DNA of 64,000 nt, from assembly GCF_015163075.1 (NCBI RefSeq), contig NZ_JADDXU010000018.1, forward strand, positions 152,020 through 216,019. The letters run 5' to 3'. Position 1 is the first letter of the stretch; the number at the start of each line of letters is the position of its first letter. This DNA is from Streptomyces justiciae. GTDB lineage: Bacteria; Actinomycetota; Actinomycetes; Streptomycetales; Streptomycetaceae. A program made the position numbers and the translations under genes. Under the pieces are notes generated by a model that did no database searches, was not told where the DNA came from, and saw only the letters and a list, made by a program, of their open reading frames with translations. Shown here piece after piece: positions 16,293 through 25,021 of the stretch.

Positions 16293-17690
16293 CTAGATGA
16301 TCAGCGACAGCAGCAGCACCACACCGCCCGCGACCACCGAGATGATCGTCTCCATCACGGACCAGGTCTTGATGGTCTGGCCGACGTTCAGGCCGAAGTA
16401 CTCCTTGACCAGCCAGAACCCGGCGTCGTTGACATGGCTGAAGAACAGCGAGCCGGCGCCGATGGCGAGGACCAGCAGGGCCGTGTGGGTCGTCGACATG
16501 TCGGCGGCCAGCGGGGCCACCAGACCGGCCGCGGAGACCGTGGCCACCGTCGCCGAACCGGTCGCGAGCCGGATGGCCACCGCGATCAGCCAGGCCAGCA
16601 GCAGCGCCGGGATCGACCAGTCCTTGGAGATGTCCAGGATCATCTGGCCCACGCCGGTGTCGATCAGCGTCTGCTTGAAGCCACCGCCCGCGCCGACGAT
16701 CAGCAGGATGCCCGCGATGGGCGCCAGCCCCTTCTCGACCAGCGGCGTGAGCCGCTCCTTGCCGAACCCGGCGGGCCGCAGCAGCGTGAAGATGCCGAGG
16801 AGCACGGAGGCGAGCAGGGCGATCAGCGGCGAACCGATGACGTCGAAGACCCGCTGCGTGGTGTTCTCGGGGTCGTCGATCACGATGTCGACCAGCGCCT
16901 TGGAGAGCATCAGGACGACGGGGAGCAGGATCGTCGCCAGCGTCGGGCCGAAGCCGGGACGCTTCTCCAGGTCCTCCGAGGCACGCTGCGGAATCATCCG
17001 GTCCGGAGCCGGGACGTCCACCCAGCGGGCGGCGTACCGGGAGAACAGCGGACCGGCGATGATCACCGTCGGGATGGCGACGAGGACGCCGAGCGCCAGC
17101 GTGACACCGAGGTTGGCCTTGACCGCGTCGATCGCGACCAGCGGGCCGGGGTGCGGCGGGACCAGGCCGTGCATCACGGACAGACCGGCGAGCGCCGGGA
17201 TGCCGATGCGCATCAGCGAGTAGTTGCCGCGCTTGGCGACCATGAGCACGACCGGGATCAGCAGCACGACGCCGACCTCGAAGAACAGCGGCAGACCGAT
17301 CACCGAGGCGATGAGCACCATGGCCCACGGCATCGACCGGCCGCCCGCCTTGGCGAGGATCGTGTCGACGATCTGGTCGGCGCCGCCGGAGTCGGCGAGC
17401 ATCTTGCCGAGGATCGCGCCCAGCGCGATCAGTACGCCCACACCGGCGACGGTGGTGCCGAGACCGCCGGTGAAGCTGGTGATGACCTTGTCGAGCGGCG
17501 CCCCGGCGAACGCGCCCAGCGCGAGCGAGCCGATGGTCAGCGACAGGAAGGCGTGGAGCTTGAACTGGGTGATGAGCAGGACGATGACGGCGATGCCCGC
17601 CAGGACGGCGATGCCCAGCTGAGCGTGACCGGCCGAGGTGATGGGCTCGACGGGGTCCGCTGCCAGCATCTCGACGCTGAGTCTGGTCAC
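16293..17690 (-). CDS. gntP: GntP-family gluconate:H+ symporter
   Basis: A 465-residue gluconate permease of the inner membrane with about 12-14 helices. Family features include FEVGVVLLIPVVLMVAKRG, HGLVPPHPGPLVAIDAV, and FFSHVNDAGFWLVKEYFGL near the C-terminus. It lies 46 bases after gluconokinase on the same strand, with the FCD-type GntR regulator divergent, so this is a classical gluconate uptake and phosphorylation operon. The GTG at 17690 has GGGAACTCCC upstream and places the first helix near residue 20. The operon ends at the 14-bp hairpin at 16191-16226. Confidence 0.93.
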   Translation of the reverse strand: MTRLSVEMLAADPVEPITSAGHAQLGIAVLAGIAVIVLLITQFKLHAFLSLTIGSLALGAFAGAPLDKVITSFTGGLGTTVAGVGVLIALGAILGKMLADSGGADQIVDTILAKAGGRSMPWAMVLIASVIGLPLFFEVGVVLLIPVVLMVAKRGNYSLMRIGIPALAGLSVMHGLVPPHPGPLVAIDAVKANLGVTLALGVLVAIPTVIIAGPLFSRYAARWVDVPAPDRMIPQRASEDLEKRPGFGPTLATILLPVVLMLSKALVDIVIDDPENTTQRVFDVIGSPLIALLASVLLGIFTLLRPAGFGKERLTPLVEKGLAPIAGILLIVGAGGGFKQTLIDTGVGQMILDISKDWSIPALLLAWLIAVAIRLATGSATVATVSAAGLVAPLAADMSTTHTALLVLAIGAGSLFFSHVNDAGFWLVKEYFGLNVGQTIKTWSVMETIISVVAGGVVLLLSLII

Positions 17691-17736
17691 GGGAGTTCCC
17701 TTGCAGGTACGGGGATGGGGGAGGGGAGGCGGGGAG

Positions 17737-18243
17737 TTACGAGAGCTCGGCGAGCGCCTTGGCGGCGCGTCCGGTGATCTCCTCGGGGCTGCCGGCCACG
17801 TCCACCACGACACCCGGCTCGTCCTCCTGGAGCGGCTGGAGGGTGGCGAACTGGGAGTCGAGCAGCGCGGTCGGCATGAAGTGCCCCTGCCGATGGGACA
17901 TGCGGTCCTCGATGAGGGCGCGGTCGCCCGCGAGGTGCACGAACACGAGACCGGGAGCGGCGGCGCGGAGCCGGTCGCGGTACGACCGCTTCAGCGCCGA
18001 GCAGCTGACCACCCCGCCGAGCCCCGCCCGCCCGTGCGCCCAGTCGCCGATGGCGTCCAGCCACGGCCACCGGTCGTCGTCGGTGAGCGGAGTACCGGCC
18101 GACATCTTGGCGATGTTGGCCGGCGGGTGGAAGTCGTCGCCCTCGGCGTACGGGACGCCGAGCCGAGCGGCGAGCAGCGGACCGATGGTGGTCTTGCCGG
18201 TGCCCGCGACGCCCATCACCACGACGACATGGGGGGTGTTCAT
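17737..18243 (-). CDS. gntK: Gluconokinase
   Basis: Phosphorylates gluconate to 6-phosphogluconate, feeding the pentose phosphate pathway. It has 168 residues, the normal size. The P-loop is GVAGTGKTT, followed by YAEGDDFHPPANIAKM, the substrate site. SCSALKRSYRDRLR and HFMPTALLDSQFATLQPL are further family hallmarks. ATGs at 18270 and 18303 are in frame, but the one at 18243 has a GAGG ribosome-binding site and matches usual N-termini. It is the first gene of the gntK-gntP operon and is divergent from the GntR-type regulator. Confidence 0.95.
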   Translation of the reverse strand: MNTPHVVVVMGVAGTGKTTIGPLLAARLGVPYAEGDDFHPPANIAKMSAGTPLTDDDRWPWLDAIGDWAHGRAGLGGVVSCSALKRSYRDRLRAAAPGLVFVHLAGDRALIEDRMSHRQGHFMPTALLDSQFATLQPLQEDEPGVVVDVAGSPEEITGRAAKALAELS

Positions 18244-18346
18244 CACTGCCTCACTGTCCGTTGTCTTCATCGACAGGTCGACGCCCTCGGGCGTCGACGA
18301 CACTGAAACTCATTAGGTACGACGAATTCAAGAGTCTGTGACAAAT

Positions 18347-18357
18347 AAGTCTGACTT
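18347..18357. promoter_or_regulatory. Candidate FCD-GntR operator in the gntK/gntR intergenic region
   Basis: AAGTCTGACTT is an 11-bp palindrome with one central base, matching the GTC-N-GAC half-site pattern of FCD-subfamily GntR regulators. It lies about 35 bases before the regulator start and about 100 bases upstream of gntK. A minus-strand TTGTCA hexamer next to it could be the -35 box of the gntK promoter. Confidence 0.5.
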
Positions 18358-18391
18358 TTTGTTCCCGTGACGTGCCCCGTACGCTGAGTGC

Positions 18392-19093
18392 ATGAGCACA
18401 CCGGGCCGGGGGCTGCACGGCCAAGTACTGGACACCCTCGGACCTGCGATCACCGCGGGCGAGTACCCGCCGGGCAGCGTTCTGCGCACCGACGAACTGG
18501 CACAGCAGTTCGAGGTCTCAAGGTCGGTGATGCGCGAGGCGGTCCGCGTCCTGGAGTCCATGCACCTCGTCGAGTCCCGCCGCCGCGTGGGCGTGACGGT
18601 CCGCCCCAAGTACGAGTGGAACGTGTACGACCCTCAGGTCATCCGCTGGCGCCTGGCCGGCGCCGACCGCCCCCAGCAACTGCGCTCGCTGACGGTCCTG
18701 CGCTCGGCGATCGAACCGGTCGCGGCGGGCCTGGCGGCGAAACACGCCACGGCGGAGCAGTGCGCCGAACTCACCGAGTGCGCCCTGGGCATGGTGGCCC
18801 ACTCACGCGGCCACCAGCTGGAGGGCTATCTGGTCCATGACATGGCTTTCCACCGGGTGATCCTCACGGCGTCGGGCAACGAGATGTTCGCCCGTCTCGG
18901 TGACGTCGTGGCCGAGGTCCTCGCGGGCCGCACCCACCACGAGGTCATGTTCGAGGACCCCGACCCGGCCGCCGTCACCCTGCACGTCCAGGTCGCGGAG
19001 GCGGTCCGCGAGGGCGACGCGGTACGAGCGGAGGAACTGACCCGCGAGATCACGGTGGGCGCGCTCCAGGAGCTGGACATCCTGGCCCCCTAG
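18392..19093 (+). CDS. gntR: GntR-family regulator (FCD domain) of gluconate genes
   Basis: A 233-residue repressor. The winged helix-turn-helix covers residues about 8-72 (ITAGEYPPGSVLRTDELAQQF, then VSRSVMREAVRVLESMHLV). The FCD effector domain follows, with metal-binding-type residues in LRSAIEPVAAG, DMAFHRVIL and HEV. Its position, divergent from gntK-gntP, makes it the gluconate-responsive repressor. The effector could be gluconate or 6-phosphogluconate. The stop overlaps that of the convergent YchJ gene by 4 bases. Confidence 0.9.
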   Translation: MSTPGRGLHGQVLDTLGPAITAGEYPPGSVLRTDELAQQFEVSRSVMREAVRVLESMHLVESRRRVGVTVRPKYEWNVYDPQVIRWRLAGADRPQQLRSLTVLRSAIEPVAAGLAAKHATAEQCAELTECALGMVAHSRGHQLEGYLVHDMAFHRVILTASGNEMFARLGDVVAEVLAGRTHHEVMFEDPDPAAVTLHVQVAEAVREGDAVRAEELTREITVGALQELDILAP

Positions 19094-19470
19094 TCCAGGG
19101 TGGGGAACTCCCCGTCGACGTACACCCACGCCCCGTCCACCCGCTCGAACCGACTGCGCTCGTGCAGCGAGCCACCCCGGTAGGACGCCCGGAACTCCAC
19201 GATCCCGGTGCTGTGGAAGGCGGACCCGTCCCCCGTGCCCAGGATCTCAAGGCCCGTCCACCGCATCCCCGGATCGAGGTCGAGCCGCGCCGGCCGCGTC
19301 CGCGGATGCCAGGTCCGCAGCAGATACGGCGCGTCCAGCCGCACGAAGGCGCAGTAACGGGACCGCATGAGCGCCTCGGCGGTCGGCGCGGCGGCGGCAC
19401 CGGAGTGGTAGCGCCCGCAGCACTCGTCGTAGGACCTGGGCAGGCCGCAGGGGCAGGTACGCGCGTTCAT
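19090..19470 (-). CDS. YchJ-family (UPF0225) protein
   Basis: A 126-residue protein of the YchJ/UPF0225 family. The N-terminal SEC-C-type zinc motif reads CPCGLPRSYDECCGRY, followed by the conserved AEALMRSRYCAFVRLDAPYLL and TWHP. The family is widespread but its function is unclear. The SEC-C motif suggests zinc binding and protein contacts. ATGs at 19479 and 19470 are both possible. It is a single gene and converges on gntR. Confidence 0.88.
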   Translation of the reverse strand: MNARTCPCGLPRSYDECCGRYHSGAAAAPTAEALMRSRYCAFVRLDAPYLLRTWHPRTRPARLDLDPGMRWTGLEILGTGDGSAFHSTGIVEFRASYRGGSLHERSRFERVDGAWVYVDGEFPTLD

Positions 19471-19481
19471 GGCACCCATTC

Positions 19482-20873
19482 TCAGCCCGCCGCCCGAGTC
19501 TCCGGCATCGGCAGCGGCGGCAGCTCCGCCCCGTACACCCACGCGTCGAAGACGTCGTCCAGCGGCTCGGACGCGAACCGCGCCACATGCGCGGTGAACG
19601 TCGTGGTCGTCACCGCCCCGCCCCGGTGCAGCCCCGCCCAGCCGCGCAGCATCCGGAAGAAGGCGTCGTCGCCCATCGCGCAGCGCACCGCGTGCAGGGT
19701 CAGCCCGCCGCGTTCGTAGAGCCGGTCGTCGAACATCGACTTGCGGCCCGGGTCCGCCAGCCGCAGGTCCTGCGGCAGCCCCGACAGCAACCGGTGTGCT
19801 GCGGCGGCTAGTTGCTGGGCACTACGGCCGCCCGAACGCTCCGACCACAGCCACTCCGCGTACTTCGCGAACCCCTCGTTGAGCCAGATGTGCCGCCAGT
19901 CGGCGATCGAGACACTGTTGCCGAACCACTGGTGCGCCAGCTCGTGCGCCACCAGCCGCTCCGAACCCCGCGCCCCGTCCACGTGGTTGGCGCCGAACAG
20001 CGACAACCCCTGTGCCTCGACGGGGACATCGAGCTCCTCCTCCGTCACCACCACCGCGTACTCGTCGAACGGGTAGGGGCCGAACAGCTCCTGGAAGAGG
20101 TCCATCATCTGTGGCTGCCGCGCGAAGTCCCGGGAGAACTCGGGAAGCAGCTGCGCCGGGATGTGCCCGTGCTGCGGCACCCCGCCAGGACCCGGATCAC
20201 CCAGCAGCACCGTCTGGAACTTGCCGATCGCCAGCCCCACCAGATAGCTGGAGGTCGGCGCCGACTGCTCGTACACCCAGGTCGTCGTGGACGCACGGGT
20301 CGTACGGGTCAGCAGCCTGCCGCCCGCGACCACCGCGTACGCCGACGGCGTGGTGATCGAGATCTGGTACGACGCCTTGTCCGCGGGCCGGTCGTTGCAC
20401 GGGTACCAGGACGGCGCCCCGATCGGCTGGCTCGCCACCAGCGCCCCGTCCTCCAGCTCCTCCCAGCCCAGGCCGCCCCACGGGCTGTTGACCGGCTTGG
20501 GATTGCCCGACCAGTGCACCTCGACGGTGAAGGCCGCGCCCGGCCGCACCGGCTTGGCGGGGCGGACGCGCAGCTTGCCGCCGCGGTGCGTGTAGTGCGG
20601 CTGACGCCCGTCCACCCGCACCCGCCCGATCCGGAAGTCGGCGAGATTCAGGAAGAACTCGGTGAGCGGCGAACGCCCCGCTATGCCGTTGATCCGGGCC
20701 GTGCCGGACAGCCGGTTCGGGCCCGGACGGTAGTCCAGCGCGAGCTCGTACCGGTGCACCCGGTACCGCGCGTCACCGTTGTCCGGGAAGTACGGGTCGG
20801 ACCCCGCCGCCTGCTGAACCGCCACTGGTGTGTCTACTCCCTGCGCCGTACTGCCACTCTGACCGCCGCCCAT
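19482..20873 (-). CDS. M1-family zinc aminopeptidase downstream of a Pls-type synthetase
   Basis: A 463-residue M1 metallopeptidase, shorter than the usual 850-residue aminopeptidase N because the C-terminal helical domain is missing. The N-terminal beta-domain is followed by the catalytic zinc motif HELAHQWFGN and the third ligand in LNEGFAKY. There is no obvious signal peptide. It follows the Pls-family synthetase gene, 20 bases after its stop (or overlapping it if the ATG at 20906 is used), so the two form an operon. Streptomyces albulus degrades its own epsilon-poly-L-lysine with a zinc M1-type enzyme of similar size, as I recall. The likely role here is trimming or recycling the polymer made by the neighbour, or protecting against it. 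Confidence 0.88.
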   Translation of the reverse strand: MGGGQSGSTAQGVDTPVAVQQAAGSDPYFPDNGDARYRVHRYELALDYRPGPNRLSGTARINGIAGRSPLTEFFLNLADFRIGRVRVDGRQPHYTHRGGKLRVRPAKPVRPGAAFTVEVHWSGNPKPVNSPWGGLGWEELEDGALVASQPIGAPSWYPCNDRPADKASYQISITTPSAYAVVAGGRLLTRTTRASTTTWVYEQSAPTSSYLVGLAIGKFQTVLLGDPGPGGVPQHGHIPAQLLPEFSRDFARQPQMMDLFQELFGPYPFDEYAVVVTEEELDVPVEAQGLSLFGANHVDGARGSERLVAHELAHQWFGNSVSIADWRHIWLNEGFAKYAEWLWSERSGGRSAQQLAAAAHRLLSGLPQDLRLADPGRKSMFDDRLYERGGLTLHAVRCAMGDDAFFRMLRGWAGLHRGGAVTTTTFTAHVARFASEPLDDVFDAWVYGAELPPLPMPETRAAG

Positions 20874-20893
20874 GGGCTCCGAGTGGCCCGCGC

Positions 20894-23800
20894 TCAGGGA
20901 CGCCATGCCTCGATCGGATTGCCGAGCCAACGGGTGTCGTCGGGGACGGACTCCGCGGCCATGACGAGCGACGCGGGACCCAGGGTCGTACGGGCCCCGA
21001 TCATGCTGCCGGGCAGCACGATCCCGCCAGGACCCAGCGTCGCGCCCTCACGGAGGACCACAGTATCCGTCCGCAAGATCCGGTCGTGGAAGAGGTGCGT
21101 CTGGAGCACACAGCCCCGGTTCACCGTCGCCGCGTCCTCCAGCGTCACCAGGTCCGTCTCCGGCAGCCAGTAGCTCTCCACCCAGACACCCTTGCCGACC
21201 CGCGCCCCGAGCCCCCGCAGCCACGCCGTCATCAGCGGCGTACCCGGCACCGAACCCGCCAGCCACGGCACCGCCACGACCTCGACGAACGTGTCCGCGA
21301 GCTCGTTGCGCCACACGAAGGAACTCCACAGCGGATGCTCCCCGCTGCGATGCCGCCCCACCAGCAGCCACTTCGCGACGATCGACAGCAGTGCCGCCGC
21401 GACACCGGCCGCGAGCAGCATCAGACCTGACAGGGCCCAAGCCCACACACCCAGCGCGCACAGCGCCGCCACCGTCAGCACCCCGATCGCCGCCGAGCAG
21501 AACACCGGCACGATCCGGCACAGCTCCACCAGGCCGCGCGCCCACAGCAGCCGCGCAGGCGGGTCGTACGTCCGGCTCTGGTCGCCGTCGGCCGCTCTGC
21601 GCGGCAGCTTCACCGGCGGCAGCCCCAGATACGAGCTGCCCTTCTTCGCCTTCTTCGGCGTCGCCGACAGCACGCCCACCAGCCCGCCGTCCGGCACGGA
21701 CCGCCCCGGCGCGGTCATCCCCGAGTTCCCGAGGAAGGCCCGGCGCCCGATCTCGGCCCGCCCGATCCGCATCCAGCCGCCGCCCAGCTCGTACGGCGCG
21801 GTCAGCGTGTCGTCGGCCAGGAACGCCCCCTCGCCGACGGTCGTCAGACTCGGCAGCGCGAGCACGGTCGACACCTCGGCCCCGCGCCCGATGCGCATCC
21901 CGAGCAGCCGCAGCCACACCGGCGTGACCAGCCCGGCGTACAGCGGGAACAGCGTCTCCCGCGACCGGTCCATCAGCTGCGTCACCGTCCACGCCTGCCA
22001 CCCGACCCGGCTGTGCGTCGGATGCGTCCCCTCCCGCAGCCCCAGACTCAGCAGCCGCACACCGACGAGGATCAGCAGCGCGTACGCCGCCCCGAAGGCC
22101 AGCGTCGCCGGTACGAGGGCCAGCGCGGCCCCCGTGAGCGGCGCGTCCGGCGTGAAGAACACCCGGCCCACCAGGAACGCGGCCGCCCCCGCCAGCACCG
22201 GCAGCGCGCTCAGCCCGAAGCCGCTCACGCCGTACATCACCCGCCAGTACGTCCCCCGGCGCGGCCGTTCCTTGGGCCAGTTCCGCTTGGCCTTGCCCAG
22301 CTTCACCGCGGGCGCGCCCGCCCACCGCTGACCGGTGGGAATCTGCCCGGTGACCGCCGAACCAGGCGCCACCTCGGCCCGCTTGCCGACCCGCGCGCCC
22401 GGGAAGAGCATGCTGCGTGTCCCGACGACCGCGTGCGCGCCCACCTTGACCTGGCCGATCTCCAGCCGGTCACCGTCCAGCCACCAGCCGGAGAGGTCCA
22501 CCTCGGACTCGACGGCCGCGCCTCGCCCGAGCTTGAGCATGCCGGTCACCGGCGGCAGCGAGTGCAGGTCGACGTCCGGGCCGACCTTGGCGCCCAGCGC
22601 CCGCGCGTACCGCTCCAGCCACGCGCCGGTCAGCCCGGTCGCCCCGCTGAACTCGGCCAGCCGCTCCGCAGTCCAGAGCCGCAGATGCACACTCCCGCCG
22701 CGCGCGTACCGCCCCGGCCGAACTCCCCGCAGCAGCAGCCGCGCCCCGCCCGCCGCGATCGCGAGCCGCCCGGGCGGACTGAACAGCACCAGCGCCCCCG
22801 CCCCGACCAGCCACCAAGGGGCGGTCGGCAGCCAGGCGTACGGCAGCACGTTCCCCAGCGCGGCCAGCACCACGGTCCAGCGCAGCCCCAGCAGCGTGAA
22901 CAGCGGCACCAGCAGCAGGAGTTGCAGCACCTTCGCCCGCACCGGAACCGGTGCCACGAACCGCGTACCGCCGTCGTCCTGCGCCGACTTCTCCAGCCTG
23001 CGGGCCAACTTCCGCAGCACCGGCTGCTGGTAGATGTCCAGGACGGCCGCGCTCGGGTAGCGGGTACGCAGGCGCGTGGTCAGCTGCGCGGCGGCGAGGC
23101 TGCCGCCGCCGATCGCGAAGAAGTCGTCGGAGGCGCTGCTCACCGGGATGCCGAGGACTTCCGCCCACTGCTCGGCGAGCCAGGCCTCGGTGCCGTACAA
23201 CTGCTCGGCGGGACCGGAGGTTTCGAGGTTCTCCAGCGGCCAGGGCAGGGCGTTGCGGTCCACCTTGCCGCTGGTCCGCGTCGGCAGCTCGTCGACCGGC
23301 GCGAGCAACGGCACCAGCGCGGCGGGCAGTTCGGCGCGCAGCTTCTCGACGGCCGTCGCCGGGTCCCAGCCGTCCTGCGTGACGACATACCCGACGAGCA
23401 GCTGATTGCCGCTGCGCGCGGTCCGTACGGCCGCCGCGGCACCGGCGACACCGGGCAACGCCTGCAACGCGGCGTCGACCTCACCCAGCTCGATCCGTCG
23501 CCCGCCGAGCTTGATCTGCTCGTCGGCCCGCCCGAGGAACACCAGCCCCTCGGGCTCCGCTTTCACGAGATCCCCGCTGCGGTACGCCCGTTCCCAGCCC
23601 AGCGATTCCAGCGGCGCGTACTTCTCCGCGTCCTTCTCGGCGTCCAGATAGCGCGCGAGCCCGACGCCGCCGATCACCAACTGCCCACTGGCGCCCATGG
23701 GTACGGGCTCCCCGGCCTCGTCGACGACCGCCAACTCCCAGCCGCGCAACGGCAGTCCGATCCGGATCGGCTCCTCGCCGGTCATCAGCGCCGCACAGGC

Positions 23801-24745
23801 CACGACGGTCGCCTCGGTCGGCCCGTAGGTGTTCCACACCTCGCGCCCCTCGGTGACCAACCGCTGCGCCAGCTCGGGCGGGCACGCCTCACCACCGAAG
23901 ATCAGCAGCCGCACGTCGTTGAGGGTCTCCGGCTCCCAGAGCGCGGCGAGCGTCGGCACCGTGGAGACCACGGTGATCTCCTGCTCGACCAGCCAGGGCC
24001 CGAGGTCGGCCCCGCTCCTGACCTGCGAGCGCGGCACCGGCACCAGACAGGCCCCGTACCGCCAGGCCAGCCACATCTCCTCGCAGGACGCGTCGAAGGC
24101 GACCGACAGGCCCGCCATGACCCTGTCACCCGGACCGATGGGCTCGTCGGTCAGGAACAGCGCGGCCTCGGCGTCCACGAACGCGGCGGCACTGCGGTGA
24201 CTGACGGCGACACCCTTGGGCTTGCCGGTCGACCCGGAGGTGAAGATGATCCACGCGTCGTGCTCGACCCCGGGCCGCGCGGCGGGCACCTCACCGCGCC
24301 CGGTGACGGTCAGCTCGTGCCCGGCCCCGACGACGGCCCGTACCTCCGCCTCCCCGAACACCAACCCGGCCCGCTCGTCCGGGTCCTCGGCGTCCACCGG
24401 CACATAGGCGGCACCGGCGGCGAGTACGGCGAGAATCGCGACGTAGAGATCATTGGTCCCGGACGGAACCCGCACCCCCACCCGGTCCCCGAGCCCGACC
24501 CCGGCCTCCGCGAGCCGCCGCCGCAGCCGCTCCACCTCGACGGCCAGGGCGCGGTAGGTGAGGCACGTCGCGCCGTCGTCCAGGGCGGGCTCGTCGGCGT
24601 AGGAGCGCACGCACGCGTCGAAGATGTCGACGAGCGTGCGCGGAGAGGCCGCGGGGCCCCCGGAGAAACGGGCCGTGTCCCCGAACCGCTCGCGGATCTC
24701 CTCATCGAGCAGGCCGAGAGCACTGCTCTCGTGAATGGCTGCCAT
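20894..24745 (-). CDS. Pls/PosA-family non-ribosomal peptide synthetase (probable poly-amino-acid synthetase)
   Basis: A 1283-residue membrane NRPS with the Pls layout: adenylation domain (about 40-505), carrier domain (about 515-590; FFAIGGGSL, Ser549 for phosphopantetheine), then six predicted transmembrane helices alternating with three soluble, hexapeptide-like domains to the C-terminus. There is no condensation or thioesterase domain. Core motifs are IIFTSGSTGKPKG, NTYGPTEA and the Lys494 motif TSGKVDRN. Reading the ten specificity residues against GrsA gives D218 A219 E222 S261 I282 G284 T306 V314 V315 K494. The acidic E222 suits a basic side chain, and the string is very close to the lysine code I remember for bacitracin synthetase. 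A product such as epsilon-poly-L-lysine is therefore likely, though ornithine or diaminobutyrate cannot be excluded. An M1 peptidase gene follows directly. Confidence 0.9.
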   Translation of the reverse strand: MAAIHESSALGLLDEEIRERFGDTARFSGGPAASPRTLVDIFDACVRSYADEPALDDGATCLTYRALAVEVERLRRRLAEAGVGLGDRVGVRVPSGTNDLYVAILAVLAAGAAYVPVDAEDPDERAGLVFGEAEVRAVVGAGHELTVTGRGEVPAARPGVEHDAWIIFTSGSTGKPKGVAVSHRSAAAFVDAEAALFLTDEPIGPGDRVMAGLSVAFDASCEEMWLAWRYGACLVPVPRSQVRSGADLGPWLVEQEITVVSTVPTLAALWEPETLNDVRLLIFGGEACPPELAQRLVTEGREVWNTYGPTEATVVACAALMTGEEPIRIGLPLRGWELAVVDEAGEPVPMGASGQLVIGGVGLARYLDAEKDAEKYAPLESLGWERAYRSGDLVKAEPEGLVFLGRADEQIKLGGRRIELGEVDAALQALPGVAGAAAAVRTARSGNQLLVGYVVTQDGWDPATAVEKLRAELPAALVPLLAPVDELPTRTSGKVDRNALPWPLENLETSGPAEQLYGTEAWLAEQWAEVLGIPVSSASDDFFAIGGGSLAAAQLTTRLRTRYPSAAVLDIYQQPVLRKLARRLEKSAQDDGGTRFVAPVPVRAKVLQLLLLVPLFTLLGLRWTVVLAALGNVLPYAWLPTAPWWLVGAGALVLFSPPGRLAIAAGGARLLLRGVRPGRYARGGSVHLRLWTAERLAEFSGATGLTGAWLERYARALGAKVGPDVDLHSLPPVTGMLKLGRGAAVESEVDLSGWWLDGDRLEIGQVKVGAHAVVGTRSMLFPGARVGKRAEVAPGSAVTGQIPTGQRWAGAPAVKLGKAKRNWPKERPRRGTYWRVMYGVSGFGLSALPVLAGAAAFLVGRVFFTPDAPLTGAALALVPATLAFGAAYALLILVGVRLLSLGLREGTHPTHSRVGWQAWTVTQLMDRSRETLFPLYAGLVTPVWLRLLGMRIGRGAEVSTVLALPSLTTVGEGAFLADDTLTAPYELGGGWMRIGRAEIGRRAFLGNSGMTAPGRSVPDGGLVGVLSATPKKAKKGSSYLGLPPVKLPRRAADGDQSRTYDPPARLLWARGLVELCRIVPVFCSAAIGVLTVAALCALGVWAWALSGLMLLAAGVAAALLSIVAKWLLVGRHRSGEHPLWSSFVWRNELADTFVEVVAVPWLAGSVPGTPLMTAWLRGLGARVGKGVWVESYWLPETDLVTLEDAATVNRGCVLQTHLFHDRILRTDTVVLREGATLGPGGIVLPGSMIGARTTLGPASLVMAAESVPDDTRWLGNPIEAWRP

Positions 24746-24888
24746 CGGTCCTCGCGTCTCGATCCCGGAAGCCTCCGGGGCGCTGGCGGGCCCGCAGGTC
24801 TGCCTGGGGTTGTCCGGGTCCAGCTCCGTAACAAGCCGGAAATTTTAGTACGACGCTAGGTCCGGGCCCCTGGGACGGCCACTGGAGA

Positions 24889-24918
24889 GGCCCGTCCGGG
24901 TGGGTACCCGAACGGGCC
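24889..24918 (-). terminator. Hairpin terminator after the pectate lyase
   Basis: GGCCCGTCCGGGT (24889-24901) pairs with ACCCGAACGGGCC (24906-24918), with one wobble pair and a 4-base loop. It lies about 100 bases beyond the pectate lyase stop on the minus strand and isolates it from the Pls gene. The remaining 140 bases up to 24745 should hold the Pls promoter; I see no convincing -35/-10 pair there. Confidence 0.65.
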
Positions 24919-25021
24919 GCACACCGCCTGACCTGCGACTCCTGGCAGCGGACGAGACATGCCCCACATCGGCCGCACATCACCCAAGAGCTCCGAGAAC
25001 AGGCGGAGTTGGTGCAATTGT

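Noticed and set aside
22013..24859. A 948-codon open frame on the plus strand
   Set aside because: It lies exactly antisense to the Pls adenylation domain and reads as Arg/Gly/Pro/His-rich sequence without family motifs; it is a high-GC shadow.
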